Shown: positions 36,042-43,911 of the stretch, one piece after another
Numbering within the stretch: the stretch's first letter is position 1
Layout of the letters: each line of letters starts with the position of its first letter
Source: Microbacterium enclense
Lineage (GTDB): Bacteria; Actinomycetota; Actinomycetes; Actinomycetales; Microbacteriaceae
NCBI RefSeq assembly: GCF_004022425.1
Contig: NZ_RBZY01000003.1
Location: 40,592 to 104,591, forward strand
Direction of reading: 5' to 3'
DNA: 64,000 nucleotides
Notes under the pieces: model-generated
Databases searched by the model: none
The model's input: the letters and a program-made list of their open reading frames with translations, nothing else
Told to the model about the DNA's origin: nothing
Position numbers and translations under genes: made by a program

Positions 36042-37328
36042 GTGTCATTGTTTGCGGGCGGCATCAACTGGCCGGAAGATTTGCAGCTTGTCCTCGTCGG
36101 GAAGGACGAGGGAGCCCGTAGCGGCAAGATCCGCGAGGCGAGCGGCAAGTACGTCGTGGACGTCGAGCGGGGACTGTCCTTCCAGCAGGGGTGGCGGGGG
36201 ATAGACAACTCGAGAGTCGCCACGACGGTCATCGGCGGGCAACCAGCGATCATGCGCGGGTATTCGGGCGGAGCTGCGTTTCACCTTTCGGAGGTCAGGA
36301 TTGGATCGGACGCTCTGACACAGGAGTATGTGGCGATCCGCGCTGAGTTCGAACTCCTGCCATCGCTGTCAACGATTCGTCATGAGGATGGGGCGGCGCG
36401 AAGTGCTAGTGCTGAGATAGTGCTGCCACCGCTTGAATCGGCGAGGACGATGGCACTCCTGCTCGACGCTAGAGGCGTTGCCGAGATCAGGTCACCCAAT
36501 CCTGCACCGATGGAGGAGTATGGGTCCCATCTCGCGGCGCTACAAGACCTCATCGTGTTCGCTGCCGATCAGCCTGCGGAGCGTGTCTCCCTCACCGGGG
36601 TTCTTGCGGATGGAACCGAGGTCGCGGTTCATGGCTGGACACGGTATCCGGCGTTCGAGAGTCGGGGTCGCCAGCCCGTCGAGTACCTGCTCAGGTTCGG
36701 CGCTGCGTACTTCGCAACCGTGGTCGAGGCGTGGTGGAAGATGCGGGTGGACTTCCGCCCCGTCCCGCAGATCCTTGCGGCCGTTCGATATGAGCCGGGT
36801 TTCGTGGAGAGTGACGTGATCGCGCTCGCGGCTGCGCTGGAGCGATTCACAAAGCAGAAGTTCCCGCCGCCGATGTCTCCGCCTCGCCTTGACGCGCAGG
36901 AGTTCGCGGTGATCGAAGACACGCTTCAGGCGTTGCTTCCAACCCTGAGTGGGGCGCAGCGCGCGTTTGTCAACGGCATTCGGAACGATGCTCGTCGCAC
37001 TCGGTATGAGGAGTACGTCGGCGCGCTCATCGAGTCCCTACAGCCAGAGCACCTCGCGCACACGAAGATCAACCTGGCGAACTGGACGGCGGCGCTCCAT
37101 TCGGCTCGGAACGATATCGCGCACGAGGGAGCGCCTAACCCGGCCAACCCCGTCCTGTTCGTCGACGCGCAGGAGTCGCGTGCACTCCGCGATGCGACCA
37201 GGGTGATCCTGACCCTCGCGACCCTCGCTCACCTCGGCGTCCCCGATCCGGTACTGAGCCGAGCATCTGAGCGCCTGGGCGTGCGCTACGGCGTCCGTCA
37301 TGTCGACTCCGCGATCTACGCGCCCTGA
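36042..37328 (+). CDS. ApeA-like protein with C-terminal HEPN domain
   Basis: A 428-residue protein. The N-terminal 240 residues are beta-rich and resemble the ApeA N-terminal domain. The C-terminal helices carry RNDIAH at 356-361, a HEPN RxxxxH motif, followed by HEG. ApeA is a known single-gene anti-phage HEPN protein. GTG 36042 follows the helicase stop by two bases, so it belongs to the same transcript. It is the second HEPN in this operon; the two may be effector and partner. Confidence 0.65.
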   Translation: MSLFAGGINWPEDLQLVLVGKDEGARSGKIREASGKYVVDVERGLSFQQGWRGIDNSRVATTVIGGQPAIMRGYSGGAAFHLSEVRIGSDALTQEYVAIRAEFELLPSLSTIRHEDGAARSASAEIVLPPLESARTMALLLDARGVAEIRSPNPAPMEEYGSHLAALQDLIVFAADQPAERVSLTGVLADGTEVAVHGWTRYPAFESRGRQPVEYLLRFGAAYFATVVEAWWKMRVDFRPVPQILAAVRYEPGFVESDVIALAAALERFTKQKFPPPMSPPRLDAQEFAVIEDTLQALLPTLSGAQRAFVNGIRNDARRTRYEEYVGALIESLQPEHLAHTKINLANWTAALHSARNDIAHEGAPNPANPVLFVDAQESRALRDATRVILTLATLAHLGVPDPVLSRASERLGVRYGVRHVDSAIYAP

Positions 37329-37482
37329 CAGTCTCTTCGGGAGGCCGACCTGATCGTTTGCGCCCGCCTCGTCTGACCTCGGAAGCCCCTCCAGAGACCA
37401 GTACACGTCTGGCACATCGAGGCTGACCCCGCCTGACGGCGGGCTCAGTGGCTCACCTCTTTGACGAGAGAGGCGGTGCGGG
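37329..37482. other. gap before relaxase with hairpin; possible oriT
   Basis: A 154-bp gene-free gap. It contains a 6-bp perfect stem CCCGCC/GGCGGG (37428-37433 and 37438-37443) with a TGAC loop, and several shorter inverted repeats. It could end the HEPN operon. MobF relaxases often nick near their own gene, so oriT may be here, but I see no sequence I can recognise as a nic site. Confidence 0.3.
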
Positions 37483-40400
37483 GTGTCGGTTTCGATGCGG
37501 GTCATGGGTGCGGGGGACGGCTACAAGTACCTGCTCCGCACCGTGGCATCCGCCGACGGCGAGCGGGCGCTCTCGACCCCGCTGACCCGCTACTACGCAG
37601 AGCAGGGCACTCCACCCGGCTGCTGGATGGGCGGCGGCCTTGCCGCGCTCGGGAACGGCGAGATCCACGAAGGTGCGCAGGTGTCAGAGGCGCAGCTCCA
37701 GCTCCTGCTGGGTATGGGCCTTGACCCGGTGACTGGCGATCCGCTGGGGAAGGCGTACCCGGTGTTCCCGGCCGTCGAGGAACGGATCGCCACGCGGCTC
37801 TCCCGGCTCGATCCGGCGCTGGGCGCGGCGGAGCGCGCCGAGGCAGTCGCGGTGATCGAGGCCGAGGAATCGGCGCGCAGGTCGCGGCGGGCGGTGGCGG
37901 GGTTTGACTTCACGTTCTCACTGCCGAAGTCCGCGTCGGTGCTGTGGGGTCTTGCGGACGCGGCGACTCAGGCGCGGATCGCAGGGGCGCACCATGCGGC
38001 CGTTGCAGAGGTCGTTGCGTTCATGGAGCGGGAGGTTGCGGCGACGCGCTCGGGCGCAACCTCCCGCGACGGCGCGGTTGCGCAAGTCGAGGTGACCGGG
38101 CTCATCGCCACGGCGTTCGATCATTTCGATTCGCGGGCGGGTGATCCGCAGTTGCACACGCATGTGGTGGTGAGCAACAAGGTGCGCACCGTGTTCGACG
38201 GCAAGTGGCGGTCGCTGGACAGCCGGCCGCTGCACGCGGCGACCGTGGCGCTGAGCGAGCTGCACAACGCGGTCTTCGCCGACCACCTCAGCCGCGCGCT
38301 CGGCGTGGGTTGGGAGCGGCGCGGGCGGGGAGCCGACCGCAACCCGGTGTGGGCGGTCGCCACGGTGCCGGAGGAACTGGTCGCGGAGTTCTCGTCCCGG
38401 TCGCGGCACATCGACATCGAGAAGGATCGCTTGATCGCCGAGTACGAGATAGCGCGCGGGCACGCGCCGTCGCGGGAGACGATCATCCGGCTGCGGCAGC
38501 AGGCGACGCTGGCGACTCGGCCCGACAAGGAAGTCCGCCCGCTCGCCGACCTCGCCCAGGAGTGGCGCATCCGCGCGAGCCGACTGCTGGGCCGGGACGC
38601 AACCGAATGGGCGCGAGAAGCCGTCGCGGTCGAGCCCGCGAAGCTCCTGCGCGCGGAGGATGTGCCGCTGGAGCGGATCGCCAGGCTCGGCGTGTCGGTG
38701 GTCGCCGCGGTTGCCGAGAAGCGCACGACGTGGAGCCTCTGGAACCTGTACGCCGAGGCCGCACGGCAGACGATGGGCTGGCGCTTCACCGGCACGGAGG
38801 ACCGCGAGGCGATCACTGGCATGATCGTCGATGCCGCAGAGCAGGCGTCCATCCGGCTCACCCCGCCCGAGCTTGCCTCCAGTCCCGCTGCGTTCCAGCG
38901 CGCGGACGGGACGAGCGTGTTCCGGCCTCGCAACGCCGCCCGCTATAGCGGGGCCGCGGTGCTCGCTGCTGAGGATCGGCTGCTTGCACGCTCCCGCGAG
39001 CAGGTTGCACCGCGCCTGGCCGATGCAACCATTGCGCATGCGCTGCAACCCCGCCGTGGGCGCGCGCTCGGCGACGACCAGCGCGCCGCACTCGCAGCGA
39101 TTGCGTCGTCGTGCCGGATGCTCGACCTGCTCGTCGGCCCCGCGGGGGCGGGCAAGACCACCGCTCTGCGCGCGTTGCGGCGTGCGTGGGAAGCCGAGCA
39201 CGGGCACGGCTCGGTGGTCGGGCTCGCCCCGTCTGCCGTGGCCGCCGAGGTGCTGGCCGGGGATCTCGGCATCCCGACGGAGAACACCGCGAAGTGGTGG
39301 CAGACTTACCGCGACCACGGCATCGGCTTCACCGCCGGGCAGCTCGTCATCGTTGACGAAGCATCCCTCGCTGGAACGCTCGCGCTCGACCGCCTCGTTC
39401 GGGTCGCCGCCGACGCCGGGGCGAAGGTGATACTCGTGGGCGACCCCGCTCAGCTCCAATCCGTCGACGCCGGGGGAGCGTTCGGAATGCTCGTCGCCGA
39501 CCGTGCCGACGTGCCCGAGCTGACCGATGTGCGTCGCATCGCCGCAGCCTGGGAGAAGGACGCCACACTCGACCTGCGCCACGGGCGCATCGAAGCCATC
39601 GACACTTACCAGGCCCACGGACGCATCCATGCAGGGGAGGCCGAGCGCATGGCTGACGCCGCCTACGCTTCGTGGCAGCGGGACCGCGCCGCAGGACTGG
39701 CGAGCATCCTCATCGCCGAGTCGAGCGCGATGGTCACTACCCTGAACCAGCGCGCCCGCGCCGACCTCATCCTCGCCGGGCAGGTCGACGCGCGCGCCGA
39801 GGTGCGGCTGCATGACGATACCGATGCGTCCGTCGGGGACGCGATCATCACCCGCCGCAACGACCGCGAGCTGCGCATCGGCCGCGGCTGGGTACGTAAC
39901 GGCAGTCGATGCACGATCACCGCCATCGGCGCCGACGGATCGCTGCGGGTGCGTCGCGCCGGACGGCACTGGGGCGCGACCGTGCGGCTTCCCGCCGAGT
40001 ACGTCGCCGAGCACGTCGAACTCGGCTACGCCGTCACCGCGTACCGGGCGCAAGGCGTCACGGTCGATACCGGACACACGCTCATCGAGCCCGGCGCGAC
40101 GCGCGAGAACTTCTACGTCGCCATGACCCGCGGAAGGCTCGTGAACACCGCCTACGTCTCGATCAACCGTCCCGACGAAGACCACATCCATCCGCCTACC
40201 CAGGACACCAAGGCAGTCGCGGCCCGCAAGGTGCTCGCCGGGGTGCTCCAGCACGTCGGAGCGGAACTCTCCGCCCGCCAGATGATCGCCGCCGAGCAGG
40301 ACGCCTGGGGCTCGGTCGGCCATCTCGCCGCCGAGTACGAGACCATCGCCGCCGCTGCACAGCAACCACGTTGGGAAGCCCTCGTGCGCGCGACCCGACT

Positions 40401-41028
40401 CACCGAGGCCGAAGCAGACGCCGCCATTGGATCGACCGCATTCGGTGTGCTCGGTGCCGAGCTGCGCCGCGCCGAGGCGGACGGGTACGACACGGAGCGC
40501 CTGCTTCGCGCGCTCGTCGCTTCGCGCCCGCTCGACGACGCCGACGACGTGGCCGCGGTGCTCCACGAACGGGTGATCCGAGCCCTGGCGCGCGCGAACG
40601 GTGCGGGGCACGTGCGCCAGCCCGCCGCGCCCATCGCTGGACTCATCACCCCGGCGCTCGGCACGATGAACGACGACATGCGCGCCGCGCTCCGGGAACG
40701 CGCCGTACTCATCGAGCAGCGGGCCGACGCACTCGTCGCCGAAGCGGTCGAGGCGTCCGAGGCATGGGCCGCGGAACTCGGCCCGGAGCCCGCCGATCCG
40801 CAGCTTGCCGCGATTTGGCGACGCGAGGCGCGCACCGTCGCGGCCTACCGTGACACCTACGGCATCACGGAGACCAGCGCGCTCGGACTCGTCTGCGTCG
40901 ACGCGCGGCAGCGCGCGGATGCCGCGCGAGCACGCGCCGCGATCCACCGCGCACGACTGCTCGCGGCACGCGCAGCAGAACCGGAGTCCACGGTCACCGC
41001 GGTCGGGGTATCCGCGCCACGTCTGTAG
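37483..41028 (+). CDS. MobF (TrwC/TraI) relaxase-helicase
   Basis: An 1,181-residue conjugative relaxase. The N-terminal third has the tyrosines of the relaxase (LTRYYAEQGTPPGCW near 30-47) and the metal-binding DPQLHTHVVVSN, with H225 and H227. The C-terminal part is an SF1B helicase: LVGPAGAGKTT near 552-561, VDEASLAGT, VGDPAQLQSVDAGG and AYRAQGVTVDTGHTLI. A helical tail of about 250 residues follows. It nicks oriT, stays bound to the strand and unwinds DNA. GTG 37483 is taken; ATG 37495 or 37504 is also possible. It is in the opposite direction to the T4SS genes. Confidence 0.9.
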   Translation: MSVSMRVMGAGDGYKYLLRTVASADGERALSTPLTRYYAEQGTPPGCWMGGGLAALGNGEIHEGAQVSEAQLQLLLGMGLDPVTGDPLGKAYPVFPAVEERIATRLSRLDPALGAAERAEAVAVIEAEESARRSRRAVAGFDFTFSLPKSASVLWGLADAATQARIAGAHHAAVAEVVAFMEREVAATRSGATSRDGAVAQVEVTGLIATAFDHFDSRAGDPQLHTHVVVSNKVRTVFDGKWRSLDSRPLHAATVALSELHNAVFADHLSRALGVGWERRGRGADRNPVWAVATVPEELVAEFSSRSRHIDIEKDRLIAEYEIARGHAPSRETIIRLRQQATLATRPDKEVRPLADLAQEWRIRASRLLGRDATEWAREAVAVEPAKLLRAEDVPLERIARLGVSVVAAVAEKRTTWSLWNLYAEAARQTMGWRFTGTEDREAITGMIVDAAEQASIRLTPPELASSPAAFQRADGTSVFRPRNAARYSGAAVLAAEDRLLARSREQVAPRLADATIAHALQPRRGRALGDDQRAALAAIASSCRMLDLLVGPAGAGKTTALRALRRAWEAEHGHGSVVGLAPSAVAAEVLAGDLGIPTENTAKWWQTYRDHGIGFTAGQLVIVDEASLAGTLALDRLVRVAADAGAKVILVGDPAQLQSVDAGGAFGMLVADRADVPELTDVRRIAAAWEKDATLDLRHGRIEAIDTYQAHGRIHAGEAERMADAAYASWQRDRAAGLASILIAESSAMVTTLNQRARADLILAGQVDARAEVRLHDDTDASVGDAIITRRNDRELRIGRGWVRNGSRCTITAIGADGSLRVRRAGRHWGATVRLPAEYVAEHVELGYAVTAYRAQGVTVDTGHTLIEPGATRENFYVAMTRGRLVNTAYVSINRPDEDHIHPPTQDTKAVAARKVLAGVLQHVGAELSARQMIAAEQDAWGSVGHLAAEYETIAAAAQQPRWEALVRATRLTEAEADAAIGSTAFGVLGAELRRAEADGYDTERLLRALVASRPLDDADDVAAVLHERVIRALARANGAGHVRQPAAPIAGLITPALGTMNDDMRAALRERAVLIEQRADALVAEAVEASEAWAAELGPEPADPQLAAIWRREARTVAAYRDTYGITETSALGLVCVDARQRADAARARAAIHRARLLAARAAEPESTVTAVGVSAPRL

Positions 41029-41046
41029 TTGCCCTTCCGTGGGTCC

Positions 41047-41066
41047 GAGGTCGGGCGTACCCTGGA
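41047..41066 (+). promoter_or_regulatory. 20-bp promoter-like element, copy 2
   Basis: gaggtcgggcgtaccctgga, two mismatches from the element at 26919-26938. TACCCT at 41058-41063 fits a -10 hexamer. It lies 113 bp upstream of the small membrane protein gene at 41179. Confidence 0.4.
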
Positions 41067-41178
41067 TGTCGAGGTAGTAGCCACGATTTCTAGGTCGCTT
41101 GCGACGGTCCTCTCGGGACGCTCACCACATGATCTGCCTCCTCGGCGGAGCTACGCACCCTCTCAGGAGGCGGACATC

Positions 41179-41562
41179 ATGCTCCGACTGCTCTGGAATC
41201 TCAGCATCCGAGTTCGGCTGTTCCTGCGGACGTACATGCCGACGAACATCCTGCTCAACGCGCTACGGACGCGACGCGGACTGAAGTGGGGCGTGCCCGC
41301 CATGCTGATCGCTGTGCCGTATCTGCTCGGCGCGTGGCTCTTGACCGTCTGGATTGCCGACGGCGGGCCGGGCTGGCTGAACCTGCTCGTGCTGCTCCTC
41401 ATCTGGAACGCGCTGAAGTTCCTCGTCAACGGGCCGATCACGCTCGTCGTCCTGATCCGGGCTCGCGTTGCCGAGCGGCGTGACCGCCTACGCGCCGAGC
41501 GTCAATCAGCGGGATACACGACCCGCAGCGAAATCTCCGTGCTGACCGCGTCGCTCCACTGA
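41179..41562 (+). CDS. small two-TM membrane protein, unknown
   Basis: A 127-residue protein with two hydrophobic segments (about 43-65 and 72-98) and basic N- and C-termini. ATG 41179 has CAGGAGG eight bases upstream. It follows the relaxase gene by 150 bp with its own promoter-like element. Its size and topology suit a conjugation accessory or membrane-sulfolactate/entry-exclusion type protein, but no family is recognised. Confidence 0.65.
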   Translation: MLRLLWNLSIRVRLFLRTYMPTNILLNALRTRRGLKWGVPAMLIAVPYLLGAWLLTVWIADGGPGWLNLLVLLLIWNALKFLVNGPITLVVLIRARVAERRDRLRAERQSAGYTTRSEISVLTASLH

Positions 41563-41598
41563 TCTGGTAACAGCTACTGAACCTCGCGGCTCGTTCGG

Positions 41599-43911
41599 TC
41601 AGAGACCGGCCGCTACGAGCGCCGTCAGGAGAGCAGACCCCATGGCGACTCGGTCCTCGGTGTCGACGAGTTCGCCGTCAAGGTCGATCTGCGGGACGGG
41701 GAGGTGCGTGTCCGATGTTGCACCATGCTGGGTGCAGATGTCTCGGAACCGTCGCGACAGCGCGGCATCGGCGGGCGGAGCCAGCTCGAATCCATCGGGA
41801 ACGAGGCGAATACCAGCGCCGCTGGCCGAGAGAACGAGCCACCGGGGCTGGAACTCGTACCCCGAGAACCACAGAGTTTCGACACCGGACGCGAGCCCGC
41901 TGACTCGACACATCGCCCAGAGATAGGGGTCTCGGTATCGTCCGCTCCCGCTGAGGTCAGGGGTGCGCAGCATGCACATGGAGTGTCTCCACTGCCCGGT
42001 TTGCTGCAGGTACTCGCCGTAGTAGACGCCCGTCTCGCCCTCGCGCATCTCTGGGTAGGTGGCGAGATACGCGCGCCAGGTGAAGCGTCGCGTTGATCGA
42101 GCCTGCTCGACGAACTCATCGGTGACTCGCTGCAACGAATGACCGACACTGCCACCGCCGTTCGCCTCAACGTCGTCGAGCAGGGAGGCGAGTGCGGCTC
42201 GGAGTGCCTGGTTCCGACCGCGTCCTCGATTGGAGAAGACGCCGCGCCATCGCGCGCTCTGCTTCGGGTCTCCGGTTCCCAGCTGAACGGCTCTGCCCGC
42301 CGTGCGGGGATATCCGTAGTCGCCCTTCGCCAAGAGCGCGCCAGTCAAGATCGGCCAGTGCTCGGGCGAGACGACATCGGGAAACGCAGTCGCGTGGCGC
42401 TGGAGCGACTCCGGGTCGAGGTCGAACGCGAAGATCCTGCCGCGAAGGAGTGGATGGTCTTCGAGGGAATGCACTGCGTGTTCGACCTCTGGGAAGGCTT
42501 CGATCAGCGCGATCTTGTCGAGTTCGTCTTGCACGCGGTCGGGGTTGAAGCCGCGGGTCCTGGTGAGGTCGCCGTCGCGAATGAGTTGCTCGACGCTCGG
42601 GATAAGGTCACCCATCCGTTCGAGGCGCACTTCGTCGTCGGCGCCATCGACGAGATTGCGAAGGATTCGGAGTCGAGCCGCGATCTCGCGGGTCGCATAC
42701 TGCCGATGCATGAGCACGGCGAAGAGCATGAGCGTCTCCGCCAGGGAGAAGAGCCGCCGGTTTCCAGTTCGCTTTCCATACAGCTCGAGACAGCCTTCGA
42801 AGAGGTTGAGATTCGTGGTGTCGATCGGCACCCGTCCGGTCTGCGACGCGGTGCTGCTGCGCGAGAGGTCGACGAAGTGCTCCTCAAATGTTGCGCGCAC
42901 GTCATCGACACCTACCCAGGTGTCGAAGGCATGAGTCAAGAAGGCAATGTGACTCGCTGCGTTCGGGTTGCCGACGTCGAAGGCGCTTTCCGCCCGCTCC
43001 AGCAGGGTGCCCTCAGGGACCACGTTGTCGCGCCACTCGCTGATCTCGATGATGAACTCGAGGTACCGGAGGAACTCGTCGTCGATGAGGTGGTCTCCGC
43101 CGTGGAAGCTCCAGAGCACGTCGCTCCACACACCGTCGAGTTTGTGGATGATCGCGTCGAAGTCGTTCTTGGGCAGAGTCTCGTGAAAGAGCTTCTCCAG
43201 TCGCGCCTTGAAGTTCTCGAAGTCCGTGAGCGGCTTTCCCCGCGAGTTCATCTTGATGTACAGCTCTTCGCCGGAAGGCATGTCGTCGATGGGAAGAAGG
43301 TAGAAGGACACCGCTGGTGTCGACTCGTCCATGAGTCGCTCCCATGCGGAATCGAGATCGATGTTCTCCGCGGTGATTCGCTCGTGGACCGCGTCGAGCA
43401 TGTTCAACATCGATCGGATTGTCGGGTCGTGCCGCCAGGCATGGAGATACCACGCTTGATCCGTGATCCACGTCTTTGGCGTGGAGAAGTCATCGCCGGG
43501 GGAGTGCTCGGGCTTGACGAGCTCGCGGCAGAAGAGTTCGGCGCTTGCACGAGTCGCGTACTCGAACCGGAGGACCGCCGCGGCCTCGTGGAGTCGATCA
43601 GTTCGCGCGGCGATGTACCAGTGAATGAGGAACAGGGTTGTGAGGCGTTGCTGTCCGTCGAGGGGTCGCAGAGTTCCGTCGCCAATCTCCCCGTACACGA
43701 AGTCGAGATCGACAGTCTCGTCGCCTACGAGCGCTTCAATGAGGACGCCGAGGAAGTCTGCGCGGATGCTGTTGACACCGCGTTCGTCTCGGCCCTGCGC
43801 GTAGTCGCGCTGGATGAGCGGGATCTCGACACGCTTGATGGTGTCCGCGCCGGTCTCACCGGGCTGGAACATGCGGGCGAATGAGGTCTTGGTGCCGCGC
43901 ATCTCGGTCAC
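41599..43911 (-). CDS. DUF262 protein with unknown C-terminal domain
   Basis: A 770-residue protein with a DUF262 (ParB-fold) N-terminus: IPLIQRDYAQGR near 30 and LRPLDGQQRLTTLFL near 80, the DGQQR motif of the NTP-binding GmrS-type domain. The long C-terminal part is unlike DUF1524 and is not recognised; it includes WRAYLATYPEMREG. The GTG at 43911 overlaps the stop of the partner (GTGA); ATG 43902 is the alternative. Likely works with the DUF262-DUF1524 partner in recognition of foreign DNA. Confidence 0.75.
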   Translation of the reverse strand: MTEMRGTKTSFARMFQPGETGADTIKRVEIPLIQRDYAQGRDERGVNSIRADFLGVLIEALVGDETVDLDFVYGEIGDGTLRPLDGQQRLTTLFLIHWYIAARTDRLHEAAAVLRFEYATRASAELFCRELVKPEHSPGDDFSTPKTWITDQAWYLHAWRHDPTIRSMLNMLDAVHERITAENIDLDSAWERLMDESTPAVSFYLLPIDDMPSGEELYIKMNSRGKPLTDFENFKARLEKLFHETLPKNDFDAIIHKLDGVWSDVLWSFHGGDHLIDDEFLRYLEFIIEISEWRDNVVPEGTLLERAESAFDVGNPNAASHIAFLTHAFDTWVGVDDVRATFEEHFVDLSRSSTASQTGRVPIDTTNLNLFEGCLELYGKRTGNRRLFSLAETLMLFAVLMHRQYATREIAARLRILRNLVDGADDEVRLERMGDLIPSVEQLIRDGDLTRTRGFNPDRVQDELDKIALIEAFPEVEHAVHSLEDHPLLRGRIFAFDLDPESLQRHATAFPDVVSPEHWPILTGALLAKGDYGYPRTAGRAVQLGTGDPKQSARWRGVFSNRGRGRNQALRAALASLLDDVEANGGGSVGHSLQRVTDEFVEQARSTRRFTWRAYLATYPEMREGETGVYYGEYLQQTGQWRHSMCMLRTPDLSGSGRYRDPYLWAMCRVSGLASGVETLWFSGYEFQPRWLVLSASGAGIRLVPDGFELAPPADAALSRRFRDICTQHGATSDTHLPVPQIDLDGELVDTEDRVAMGSALLTALVAAGL

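Noticed and set aside
26724..37328. Standard DISARM or BREX system
   Set aside because: DrmA/DrmB and PglZ/BrxC/BrxL-type proteins are missing; only methyltransferase, PLD and SNF2 features are shared.
37918..40947. A 1,009-codon open frame on the minus strand opposite the relaxase gene
   Set aside because: It is an artefact of high GC: Arg/Gly/Asp-rich and without any motif, while the plus frame has clear relaxase and helicase motifs.
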